From positions 51,743,836 to 51,807,835 of the forward strand of contig CM055095.1 of assembly GCA_029204225.1 (NCBI GenBank): DNA of 64,000 nt, written 5' to 3'. Origin of the DNA: Diphasiastrum complanatum (Eukaryota > Streptophyta > Lycopodiopsida > Lycopodiales > Lycopodiaceae). Positions 11,141-19,810 of this stretch are shown here, piece after piece; position 1 is the first letter of the stretch, and each line of letters begins with the position of its first letter. The position numbers were made by a program, and so were the translations under genes. Under the pieces are notes generated by a model. It searched no databases. It was not told where the DNA came from and saw nothing but the letters and a program-made list of their open reading frames with translations.

Positions 11141-11150
11141 TATTTATAGC
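11141..11150 (-). promoter_or_regulatory. TATA box of transposon minus-strand gene
   Basis: On the minus strand this reads GCTATAAATA, about 280 bp before the start codon at 10860. The intervening leader holds four copies of the 18-bp motif. Position relative to a transcription start is inferred. Confidence 0.45.
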
Positions 11151-11159
11151 CAGTTCTTG

Positions 11160-12150
11160 TTGATCACAGCCATACATTTGTCAAATACGGAATTGAAATT
11201 TACAGCCTATATTATCCACCAATCAGAATGAGACAAATTTACACCTACATCGAAATACATTAAGTAGTCTATCACTAGATTCAACGAATCATCATTAGTC
11301 CTGACCCTAGAATCTGTACCTGCGCCGGAATACATTAAATAGACAATCACTAGCCTCCTAGAATAATCATTAAAAAAATTATAAACAAATGATTAATGGA
11401 TATCATTGAAAAATGTGTACGAGGAGAATTATTATTATCTCTCGTCCTATTTAAGTACCGTAAAGATGAAATTTTTTTTTTTGAGATACTGTTTATTCAG
11501 AACATTTTCATAAGTCTTTCATTATGCGTTCCAGTATCATTTTTCTATGTATGGGATATCGGATCAGCGTGCCTGACAGACGATGTATCTGCTGCATTTG
11601 GACTGGGCGCGTCGAATCGCTATTCCAAGACCAAAATATTATCGAAATTTTTGAAACTATTGGACCCTATGTGCATGATCAAAGCTTGATTCAGAAGACT
11701 CTTCATACTGGGGCCAAAGTTATGCAGAATCTATCGAATCAAGCTTTGATCATTCATATTTCGTCCAAAATCGGATGAGCGCGCGAAAATACATACTCTA
11801 GTTTTCAAATGCTTTAAATGCGCATTGATTAGCTATTGGGTGAAAATTTGGCCTTTGGAATTTTCCAAAATTATAATTATTGGATATAAAAAAGGTCTTA
11901 TATTTAAAGCTCAACATTGTCAATTTCAGCATTAAATGGTAGAAGTGTGATACCATACTTTTGTAGCACTAATTGTAGATTTGACCAGATTTTATTTGAA
12001 ATTAATTCTGGTTAATTCGATATGGACTAGTTATTTTGATGACTGATGGATATTTAGATTGATTTGATTGACAAGCCTATGAGTAATTTTCATCGTAATC
12101 CGAGATTTGGACATCCAAACCACCACGTTTGCAATCATTTCTGATTTTCT
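11160..12150. other. Transposon spacer between divergent genes
   Basis: AT-rich DNA between the two TATA boxes. It holds motif copies near 11554, 11605 and 11767 and another TATA-like 'cctatttaag' near 11449. A small frame at 11524-11778 (84 codons) has no recognisable similarity, so I do not call it a gene. Confidence 0.4.
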
Positions 12151-12160
12151 CTATATATAC
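12151..12160 (+). promoter_or_regulatory. TATA box of H3-like gene
   Basis: CTATATATAC lies 211 bp before the H3-like start codon, with three to four motif copies in the presumed leader between them. Confidence 0.45.
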
Positions 12161-12371
12161 TGGTCGATGACGCTGAAATTTTTTTTGCTTATAATTATTT
12201 GCTCCCATGCGATATCGATTTAGCACGCTCGAAAACAACTTCCTTCAATCCGTTACTACTCGCTTGCGCCCATCCGCTACTAGCTAACAGATTTGTTGAG
12301 CTCAGATATCGCTTTGACGGGTCTGATCCTGAAATCAACATTATCGCGCGCTGATCCGCTACTACACAATA

Positions 12372-12827
12372 ATGGCGCGGACCAAGCAGACAACACGAGG
12401 GCATTCAGGTGGAATACCAATTTCAGGTGCGGGTCAGGGAAATCCACAACCACCACCTCGTCCACCACCTCCTCCTCCTAGGCCAAGGGGTAGAAGAAGA
12501 GACCCACCCTGGCTCAAGGATACTCGGAAGCTTCAGAAGACAAATAATCTTCTGATTCCAAAATCTCACATACAGAGGTCCATTAGGCAGGTGACAAGAA
12601 GTCTATCTGCAGATGTGAGATGGACGGTAACGACAATTGAGGCGCTGCACACAGCATATGAGGATTTCCACGTGAAATTTTTTTCTGATACTATTGTTGC
12701 AGCTGTCCATGCCAAGAGGGTGACCATCATGCCCAAGGATTTCAACATTGTGTTCAGGCTTCGGGACACATATGACAAGTTTGCTGAATACTTTAGGTAC
12801 CAAATGCAAAAGCATATTCAAAGCTGA
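12372..12827 (+). CDS. Transposon-borne divergent histone H3
   Basis: An uninterrupted 151-codon ORF. It opens 'MARTKQTTRGHSGG' against canonical 'MARTKQTARKSTGG'. A Pro/Arg-rich tail follows ('PQPPPRPPPPPPRPRGRRR'), then a histone fold: alphaN 'RKLQKTNNLLIPKSHIQRSIRQV', alpha1-2 'LSADVRWTVTTIEALHTAYEDFHVKFFSDT', and the loop-2 signature 'HAKRVTIMPKD', identical to canonical H3. Numbering from Ala1, K4 is present but position 9 is Gly, 10 His and 14 Ile, and there is no Lys until residue 48. The equivalents of K56, K64, K115 and K122 remain; K79 is Ala and C110 is Ala. Tail length is within one residue of canonical H3, loop 1 has no CENH3-type insertion, and the C-terminus is about 16 residues longer. 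An intact frame next to broken neighbours suggests past selection or recent arrival. The nuclear role is inferred. Confidence 0.85.
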   Translation: MARTKQTTRGHSGGIPISGAGQGNPQPPPRPPPPPPRPRGRRRDPPWLKDTRKLQKTNNLLIPKSHIQRSIRQVTRSLSADVRWTVTTIEALHTAYEDFHVKFFSDTIVAAVHAKRVTIMPKDFNIVFRLRDTYDKFAEYFRYQMQKHIQS

Positions 12828-13020
12828 AAATGGTTGATGCAGAGGTATAAATTTTTCAATATCGATTCGATGCGCCCTTGTAGTTATTGTTTGGTTTATT
12901 TCCATAACATGCGCGCTGATCCAATATTCAATCAAATTTTTTTTGATATCGGTTCGACGTGCGCTTGTTTCCATTGTAGATTTTATTCTTACATCCTGCA
13001 CGTTGATCCGATATCTCATA

Positions 13021-13649
13021 ATGTTCAAATTTGGATTCTGCAGTTCTCCCAGCAGGTTGATTCTGTCAGCTGTGGTTGGTATACCGTATGCAATGCCAAA
13101 CACTTTTTTAATTGGCTTGCATTACATTGATATTTTTGATATATTCTTGGTATCCATTGATCTTCTGCATCTTTTCCATTGCAAATATTGATTGCATCAA
13201 TGGTTCCTCTTGGTCTCCGATTATGTGTAGCCAGTAGTCGAAAATACGAGTACGCAAGCTGAGATTGGAGAGAATGTAGAGATTGCGAGGTAGACCTAAG
13301 AATGACAAGAAAATGAGAGATAGAATGAAGAAAATGAGAGGTATACCTATGAATGACAAGAAGTTCCTTAACTACAAGGATTAGTTAACCACAATTTATG
13401 ACTAGTGACATCAAATCAACCTCGAGTGAACAATGACGGGCAACATAAGAGTATTTGGGCAGTAACTGTGGTCCAATCACAATTGTTTGTTCTGCCCGAC
13501 GGGATATTTGAAAATCACAAAAAATTGGCCGGGAAAGTTATATACAATTTTCGTCCATCAACCACTGTTACAATTCGTCACAGATGGACACCATTCATTG
13601 GGACACATAAGCGTTGAAAGCGCGCGAAGCCAAAAACAATATATTGACC
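13021..13649. other. Right subterminal region of the DNA transposon
   Basis: No convincing gene. Near 13381-13545 it contains stretches whose reverse complement resembles 6891-6960 (TAACTTT, ATTTTTTG, a CCCG(A/T)CG block, ACTAGT then GTTAAC), suggesting a longer, decayed subterminal inverted repeat. Confidence 0.4.
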
Positions 13650-13684
13650 AAGGGCCCATTTTGAGTTCTAATATCCCCTAATGT
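13650..13684 (-). repeat. Right terminal inverted repeat
   Basis: Partner of the repeat at 6807-6841. Immediately outside it the gypsy gag frame resumes, which supports this as the true boundary. Confidence 0.88.
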
Positions 13685-13689
13685 AAATC

Positions 13690-14550
13690 GAAACATACAG
13701 AAGATAAGAAATAACCTAAGAAAAATTTGCAAAAAATGCGACAAAAAAAGCGAAAGTTGCAGAATAGCCAATAGAAATTTCTAATAGTAAAGAATTAGAC
13801 CTTGATAGGCCTACTTAAAAATATTATGATGTTGGTATTAGTTCAGAAGCTAAAAAGCTTTTAGATGAAGAAATCAGAAAAGTTAAAAAAGTAATATTTT
13901 CAGATCCGGTTATAAGTAGCGAGATAAATAGAGATCTATCGCCACTTAGAACCCGTTCATATGATATAGTAGAAGACCTTGTCTCCGGAATGTCCAATAT
14001 AACTTTTAAACAGTTATTAGAGGATAATCAGTATTATAAGAAAGAAATTAATTTTTGCAAAGAAAAAAGAAAAGAAAAGCGAAGTTACCATTAGTCAATG
14101 TAGGACTAGTTAACTACGATGATGAAGGTCAACCCGAGATTTAGGTAGTAATCAATGGCTGCATTTTAGATAGTGTGCCCATAGATTTCGGATCTAGTGT
14201 AAATATAATGACTAAAGAAACACCATACAAGTTAGGCATTCACCATAGAATAGCACCCACATTAAGACATTTAAGGTTAGTTGATGCAACTAGAAGATCA
14301 TCGATAGGAGAATTGTCCCAAGTTACAGTCTATATTGGAGACCATAAGTTCCTAATGGATTTTATTATATTAAGGACTACAAGAGAATCGTCATATAAAG
14401 TATTATTAGGACGACCATGGCTCTCTACCAAGCCAATGTCATAACCCACTAGAAGAAGAAGGAGATTACCTTCAGAGATCAGATGGAGACACCGATGGGA
14501 AAAAGTCATAAAAGAATTACGGTATCTTGGGAAAAGGATAAGTATGAAGG
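13690..14550 (+). pseudogene. Gypsy gag end and first protease-like domain
   Basis: Downstream of the DNA transposon the gag frame resumes with paired cysteines in a Lys-rich stretch (a decayed zinc knuckle), then a linker 'EEIRKVKKVIFSDP' and 'LVSGMSNITFKQLLE'. From 14175 a pepsin-like retroviral protease domain follows: active-site loop 'IDFGSSVNIM' (family D-[ST]-G becomes D-F-G), flap region 'IGDHKFLMDFII', and 'YKVLLGRPWL' near 14400. The domain is cut at 14555 by the copia insertion. Stops between the pieces rule out function. Confidence 0.8.
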
Positions 14551-14555
14551 TGAGA
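14551..14555 (+). repeat. Left target duplication TGAGA of copia element
   Basis: TGAGA directly before the left LTR matches TGAGA at 20460-20464 directly after the right LTR: a perfect 5-bp duplication, as copia integrase leaves. Confidence 0.92.
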
Positions 14556-15205
14556 TGTGAAAGATTTCAGATCCTTAAGATCCAATCTACTTGAATGATC
14601 TTTGGTTAGAAAGAGAAATACACTACCAATTTCACCAATGTAGAAACATCAGCATCTACACACAATTTGAGATGCAAACACTAATACAACTTGATCAAAC
14701 TTGAATGAAGTGATTATGTACTGTTGCTGTCCATACAAAACCAGCAAGCTACTGTATTTCACACGTGTGGATCCAAAAATAGCAAATATAGATCATTCTA
14801 CACATAGAATTGCAAGCAATCACCAAGATAGTGCACCAATGGATAGTAGAACCCAAGAGAACCATGTATAAGCATGAAATGAGATAGAGAAGAGAGAAGA
14901 TGACTCTCTCCACGAGTTAAATCCTTTTATAGCAGGTCCAAACCCTATTTGGCCACTTGGCTTTCCCACCAAATTGCTAACCCTACCAATTTTGGGTCTA
15001 GATTCAATGTACCCAGCTTATTCAAATTGAATCTACTCAAACTTGCATTCTATCTTTCCCACACTTTCAAAAAGTGTTTATTCAAATAAAATTTAGACTA
15101 ATGAAATTTGAAAAGTCAACCTCTAAGTCTAAAACAAGTTTTGGCCTCAATATGTCAAATATGAAAATATTGCAAAATGTGATGAAACTAGTTGAATCTT
15201 TCACA
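14556..15205 (-). mobile_element. Copia 3' LTR (left)
   Basis: Bounded by TGTGAAAGAT and ATCTTTCACA, a perfect 10-bp inverted terminus. Next to it, at 15206-15216, the minus strand reads a purine tract (AAGAGGGAG) that would prime plus-strand synthesis. Confidence 0.92.
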
Positions 15206-15218
15206 CTCCCTCTTCAAC

Positions 15219-15822
15219 TAGTTTTAGCACAGACTTTGATAATACTCCAAGTGAAGTCCTATGCTTCATGAACAAGTCTTTTCCCAATGCTTTGGTGAAG
15301 ATATCAGCTACACATTCCTTTGAAGACACATGTTGAAGCTCCACCTCCTTTGCAATGACTCGCTCCCTCACAAAATGATATTGTATCTCAATATGCTTGC
15401 TCCTAGCATGAAAGATAGGATTGGATGCCATTCTTTGGGCTGATTGATTGTCACAAAAGATGATTGGGCTCTCTGAAAAATCCAGCAAGTGAAGATCCTT
15501 GATCATCCTTTTGATCCATACCATCTCCTTTGTGCAATGTGTAAGAGCTTTGTACTCGGCCTCACTAGATGACAATGAGATAGTGGCTTGTTTCTTTGAC
15601 ATCCATGATATAGCTCCATCGCCTATGAAAATACAATAAGAACTAATGGATTTTCTATCCATTATATCTCCAGAATAGTCCGAATCTGAAAATCCAACAA
15701 GGTTAGGTGATAATCCCTCATACAATATGCCAAAATCTCGAGTTCCAATGATGTACCTCAAAACTCGCTTCCTAGCTTCCAATGCTCCTAGCATAGTTTT
15801 TGCCAATATAACTTTGATCCAT
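15219..15822 (-). pseudogene. Copia RNase H domain
   Basis: The minus-strand frame carries 'ARKRVLRYIIGTRDFGI', 'GFSDSDYSGDIMDRKS', 'SSSEAEYKALTHCTKEMVWIKRMI', 'FCDNQSAQRMASNPIFHARSKHIEIQYHFVRE' and 'VADIFTKAL', the standard copia RNase H series, complete to its C-terminus next to the 3' LTR. The frame is intact; it is marked as pseudogene because the upstream RT that should be joined to it is replaced. Confidence 0.9.
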
Positions 15823-16823
15823 CATAAGAATGTAAAAATGTGACTAGAACATGAAGAATCAAATAGAATGTAAATGAAATGATTCCACCATGCTTCCAAC
15901 TCTGAACTCCCTGGAAAAATACAGCAAACAAACAATAAATGTGAGTGATCAACTTTTGCTTGCATGTCTCCATCTCCTTTGTCCTTTGTTGCCTTGTATC
16001 CACCATGATACTCCATGAATGAGCCTCCATCTTCATCTTGCCACAAGAAACCATCAAACCTTGGAAATCCATGAGTAGGTGAGAACATAAATGATGCAAA
16101 TCCAGCACCACATGACTCCATAAACCAAGTAGTTTGCACTAGTCCATCTTCAAGATCTACTTGACACAAGAAAATGACCATGAATTCACCAAAAATTGAC
16201 AATCTCCAAGTATTGGCACCAAGTAGCTCAACACTTGAGAACTTAGCCATGGATGAGTGACATAATGAACCTCCAATAGCTTCATTTCCATCAGCAAAAT
16301 CAGCCAAGAATGCTAGTACAAATCCAACATCAAAACAATGCTCACCAATGTAGCTAGTTTTGCCATATCTTGACAATTTGCACACATCCACATGAAATTG
16401 CTCAAACATGAGATAGAACAAGTAAAGTAAACTTGAACAACACTTCCTTGCTGCTCCTTTGACCTTACTTGAGTCTTCAATATGCTGCAAAAATAGATCC
16501 ATAACACCCTTGCCAATTACCTCTCCTTTGATGCTCTTGACTCGTTCCAAATTGCCAACTTCTCTTTTGACTAGTTGAAGCGCTTTGAGATCAACCTCTT
16601 GATCTTCAACTTGATCATCAAAGTAATTGAACAAAATTTGTTTTCCAGATCCATTACTTGATTTTACAGCAAGACAACATCCATCCACTTGCATAGCTCC
16701 ATGTACACAAGAAGATCTTCCAAAAGAAGTTCCACTCTTCATAAGAGATCGATACTCAAGATCCATTGCTTCGATCCACTCCTCTTCTTTCCTTGCTTGA
16801 TCTACACTTGTAGGCTCATCCAA
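15822..16823 (-). CDS. Foreign ORF replacing copia reverse transcriptase
   Basis: A 333-codon open frame. The first ~34 codons are the genuine start of copia RT ('EEEWIEAMDLEYRSLMKSGTSF'). The following ~300 codons show no RT landmarks at all: no YVDD, no 'MDVKTAFLNG', no 'QAPRAWY'. Instead they read as an unfamiliar, Phe/Cys/Gly-rich sequence (for example 'CFDVGFVLAFLADFADGNEA' and 'GFPRFDGFLWQDEDGGSF'). Copia sequence resumes downstream just before RNase H. I do not recognise the insert. It may be captured host or element spacer that stays open by chance or by selection. The alternative, a highly diverged RT, is unlikely given the loss of every motif. Confidence 0.6.
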   Translation of the reverse strand: MDEPTSVDQARKEEEWIEAMDLEYRSLMKSGTSFGRSSCVHGAMQVDGCCLAVKSSNGSGKQILFNYFDDQVEDQEVDLKALQLVKREVGNLERVKSIKGEVIGKGVMDLFLQHIEDSSKVKGAARKCCSSLLYLFYLMFEQFHVDVCKLSRYGKTSYIGEHCFDVGFVLAFLADFADGNEAIGGSLCHSSMAKFSSVELLGANTWRLSIFGEFMVIFLCQVDLEDGLVQTTWFMESCGAGFASFMFSPTHGFPRFDGFLWQDEDGGSFMEYHGGYKATKDKGDGDMQAKVDHSHLLFVCCIFPGSSELEAWWNHFIYILFDSSCSSHIFTFL

Positions 16824-16855
16824 AGAGGTTAGGAAAGCAACATAATTTCCAGAAA

Positions 16856-17665
16856 CTACTTGCTTACCCTTTTGATCATATGTGAGCCTTGAAGGTACTT
16901 GTCTTTCTCTGATGTTCTCCTTGGCTTTTGACTTGATGAAGGTCCATCATCACCACCATCCAAAGTAGGATCCTTCTCATCAACATCAAGAATGTTAGAA
17001 CCATCTACTTTACCATCAATCATGCTTGAAGACACCTTTGGAATGTTTCCCTCATAAAAAATGACATCTCTACCAACAATCACTTTGTTAGTAGAAGGAA
17101 TGTAAACCTTGTAGGCTTTACTCACCTCACTATATCCAACAAAAATACCTCTTCTTGAAGATGGATCCTCCTTGGTCCTATCATGAAGAGTAATGTTGAC
17201 ATAGCATGTGCATCCAAAGGTTCTTAGAAAGTTGACACTCGGCCTCCTCTTGAATAGCATCCCAAAAGGTGTCCTTCCATTCAAAATAGCACTCGGCCAC
17301 CTATTGCACAAGAAATTGGCACACAACAAAGCTTGATCCCAAAATGGTTTGTCAAGATTAGCACTTAACCTCATAGCTTTAGCACTTTCACATAAAGTTC
17401 TATTCTTCCTTTCAGCCACTCCATTTTGTTATGGGGTCCTTGATGTTGTATACTCCCTCTTGATCCCATGCTCATCACAAAAGGCCTTTAACTTGTTAGA
17501 TATGTACTCATCACCATTGTCACCTCTCAAGCACTTGATCTTTGTGGAAAATTGGTTCTCCCTTTCATTCTTGAACTTGACAAAGACATCATACACTTCA
17601 TCCTTGCTCTTTAGTAGATAGATCCAACAAAATCTACTAAAATCATCAATAAATGTTACATACAT
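16856..17665 (-). pseudogene. Copia integrase core and C-terminus
   Basis: The minus strand reads 'TFIDDFSRFCWIYLLKSKDEV', 'LRGDNGDEYIS', 'CDEHGIKREYTTSRTPQQNGVAERKNRTL' (one TAA where the first Gln stands, near 17430), then 'FLRTFGCTCYV', 'GIFVGYSEVSKAYKVYIPS' and 'VIFYEG'. The catalytic D, D, E pattern is largely present (FIDDFSR, GDNGDEY, AERKNR). It is probably one frame with the gag-protease ORF upstream, split by a stop near 17750 and the stop near 17430. Function: strand transfer of copia cDNA. Confidence 0.88.
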
Positions 17666-17749
17666 CTTAGCTCCACTATTGCTAATTGTAGTAAATCCAT
17701 GAATATCCGAATGTACAAGTTGAAAAGGCTTTGTAGATCTAGAAATAGA

Positions 17750-19210
17750 TCAAGTATAAGGTAGTCTATGTGACTTAGACAAAGCACAAGACTCACAAAC
17801 ATGCTTGTCATTACTTAAGGAACTTGGAAGACCAATCACAACCTTCTTCCTTGCCATTACCTCCAATGACTTGAAGTTGAGGTGTCCCATCCTTTTGTGC
17901 CAAACCTCTTGAATAGAAATTTGCTCCCTTGCAACACATCCAACTTGGTTAGCAATAACACAAGCATCAAGTTTGAACAACTTCCCTTGCCTTTTACCTT
18001 TTCCAATCAAGACATCCTTCCTTTTGAACAAACAAGCATCTCCATCAAACTCCACCTTGAGGCCCTTACTTAGCATTTGACTCACACTAAGCAAATTCTT
18101 GGTAATAGATGGAATAAACAAGACATCCTCCAAATGAACATTCCTATTTGTAGAGAGAGAAATAGGAATTGTGCCAATCCCTTTGATTGCACACTCACCA
18201 TCATTGGCCGTGTAGATCACCCTCTTGTCATCTCCATATGCCAACAAAGAAGTGAAGTACTCTTTGTGAAAGGTCATGTGTGAACTTGCTCCACTATCAA
18301 TCCACCAAGGATCTAGATCTCCATCATTAGCAAGCATACATGAAGACATCACAAAAGCATCATCATTTGCATCTTGCACATCCAAACCATCCTCATCAAG
18401 AGTAAGATTACCTTGCTTGTCTCCTTGATCTCTCTTCTTCTTGTACCACTCACTTGCAAAGTGTCCTTTGATGCCACAATAGAAGCACTTGAGCTTTAAT
18501 CTATCCTTCTTTTTGCCACTTGAAGAAGCATCCACTTGATCTTGCCCTTTAGACCACTTGCTTTTGGTTTTGCCCTTGAATTTGCCCTTTGTGAACATAG
18601 CATCCTCTTGAAGTGTCGATGTAGATCCACCTCTTGCTTGAAGCCTATATTCCTCATTGATCAAGATCTCTTGAAGATCCATCAAACTTGGCAAAGTCTT
18701 TTGAATAGCAATACTTTGAACAATGTTAGCATGAGCATCCAACAAGCCATTAAGAATCACTTGAATAAGCTCTCCTTCCTTAATGCTTTCATCTATGCAA
18801 GCTAACTCATCATTGAATGCTTTCATTCTCAAAACAAAAGTACTTGGACTTTCTTCATTCTTTTGCAAACAAGAAAAGATTTGCCTTCTTAGAGTCAATA
18901 CTCTAGAAGTAGACTTGGATTCATAAATCTTCTTCAATGAATTCCAAGCTTCCAAAGATGATGTGCACTTACCAACTTCCTTGAGAAGTTCATTGGTAAC
19001 ATTCATCTTTATCATGTGTAGAGCCTTCTTGGCCCTCTTGTCATACCTCGATTGATCTTGTTGTGTTGCTGGTCTCTCCTCCAAACCTACAACAATATCC
19101 AAAACATCATTCATTTCAAGAAGTGACTCCATCCTCACTTTCCATAATGAATAGTTACTTGAGGTAAGTCTATCATTGGCTTCCAACATTACTCCAATTG
19201 AGGTTGCCAT
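17750..19210 (-). CDS. Copia gag-protease-pre-integrase polyprotein
   Basis: An intact 486-codon frame starting 'MATSIGVMLEANDRLTSSNYSLWKVRMESLL'. Residues 1-210 are the copia gag (UBN2-type) with 'YDKRAKKALHMIKMNV' and 'AWNSLKKIYESKS'. A zinc knuckle follows at about 245 ('CFYCGIKGHFASEW'), where the last Cys is replaced by Trp. The protease active site 'WWIDSGASSHMT' is near 305, then 'NLLSVSQML' and the pre-integrase 'WHKRMGHLNFKSLEVMARKKVV.GLP' with 'CESCALSKSHRLPY' at the end. The start follows the primer site by about 590 bp. The loss of the fourth zinc ligand may weaken RNA packaging. Confidence 0.92.
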   Translation of the reverse strand: MATSIGVMLEANDRLTSSNYSLWKVRMESLLEMNDVLDIVVGLEERPATQQDQSRYDKRAKKALHMIKMNVTNELLKEVGKCTSSLEAWNSLKKIYESKSTSRVLTLRRQIFSCLQKNEESPSTFVLRMKAFNDELACIDESIKEGELIQVILNGLLDAHANIVQSIAIQKTLPSLMDLQEILINEEYRLQARGGSTSTLQEDAMFTKGKFKGKTKSKWSKGQDQVDASSSGKKKDRLKLKCFYCGIKGHFASEWYKKKRDQGDKQGNLTLDEDGLDVQDANDDAFVMSSCMLANDGDLDPWWIDSGASSHMTFHKEYFTSLLAYGDDKRVIYTANDGECAIKGIGTIPISLSTNRNVHLEDVLFIPSITKNLLSVSQMLSKGLKVEFDGDACLFKRKDVLIGKGKRQGKLFKLDACVIANQVGCVAREQISIQEVWHKRMGHLNFKSLEVMARKKVVIGLPSSLSNDKHVCESCALSKSHRLPYT

Positions 19211-19798
19211 GTAGCAATGACCTGATCTTCTCTTTCAACCTGTTTCAATGCACAAAGCACTTTTTTGAACAACAACAAATGCTTTCAAAAGAAATCACCA
19301 AGATTTGAAACTATCTCACAAATTCTCTTCTAGCACTTATCCAAGCAAATCAACACATAGAATCATGGAATTTTGATCAACCTATGATCTATCCTCAATC
19401 TAATGACTTTTGCCACTTCCTAAGATTGAAACACACTCAAATAAAGTCAAGCAACCTCACTATCTAGAGATCCAATCAAAATTAGGGTTTTGACAAAATC
19501 ACAAAAAAATGACTATTCCAAATCTACATGCAAATGCTGAAAATTTGATATGCAATCTATAAGCCACCACTTAGGCTGAACCAATGATCCAAAAATCGGC
19601 CAAATCCAGCATGTGAATTCAAAAAACGGAATTGAACAAGTATATTGACCTATTTAGTGTTTTGATCTACAAAAGATCCAATCTACAAAAGCAAAAAATC
19701 CGATTTTGGTGTAGAATCCTCTCTAGCATGCTCTAGACTTGATATCTTCACCAAATCATTGATAGATCTGATTTCCTCCTTCATAACCTGAAACACAA
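19211..19798 (-). other. Copia 5' untranslated leader
   Basis: Non-coding DNA between primer site and gag start on the minus strand. AT-rich, with no other feature recognised. Confidence 0.6.
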
Positions 19799-19810
19799 GC
19801 TCTGATACCA
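19799..19810 (-). other. Copia primer-binding site (initiator tRNA-Met)
   Basis: On the minus strand this is TGGTATCAGAGC, the standard plant copia primer site complementary to the initiator tRNA-Met 3' end, directly adjoining the 5' LTR. Confidence 0.95.

Larger units (their letters stand above)
10866..13016. repeat. Cluster of about 14 bidirectional 18-bp motifs
   Basis: Consensus GATATCGGATCAGCGCGC. Forward copies start near 10868, 10988, 11554, 11767, 12210, 12303 (weak), 12858 and 12945. Reverse copies start near 10921, 11039, 11605 (weak), 12346, 12911 and 12998. Many alternate forward then reverse. They fall in the presumed 5' leader of the minus-strand gene, in the spacer, in the leader of the H3-like gene, and just after its stop. 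None is visible elsewhere in the window. Possible transposase-binding, promoter or RNA-hairpin elements. Confidence 0.85.
6807..13684 (+). mobile_element. RAG1/Transib-like DNA transposon carrying an H3-like gene
   Basis: A 6.88-kb insertion in gypsy gag. Its ends are 35-bp inverted repeats matching at 29 positions (start ACATTAGG, shared core CTCAAAATGGGCCCTT). Flanking pentamers are aaagc (6802-6806) and aaatc (13685-13689), consistent with a 5-bp target duplication with one change. Further in, 6891-6960 and 13381-13545 also show weaker inverted similarity. Contents: a broken transposase gene on the plus strand, a minus-strand gene, an array of bidirectional 18-bp motifs, and an intact H3-like ORF. 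Five-base duplications and the transposase landmarks fit the RAG1/Transib group; that assignment is inference from motif order and was not searched. Confidence 0.75.

Noticed and set aside
12372-12827. Calling the H3-like protein a centromeric CENH3
   Set aside because: Loop 1 has the canonical H3 length, the loop-2 word HAKRVTIMPKD is identical to replication H3, and the tail starts with ARTKQT; CENH3 proteins usually differ at all three.
15822-16722. Diverged reverse transcriptase
   Set aside because: No RT motif is detectable over ~300 residues although flanking copia domains are well preserved.
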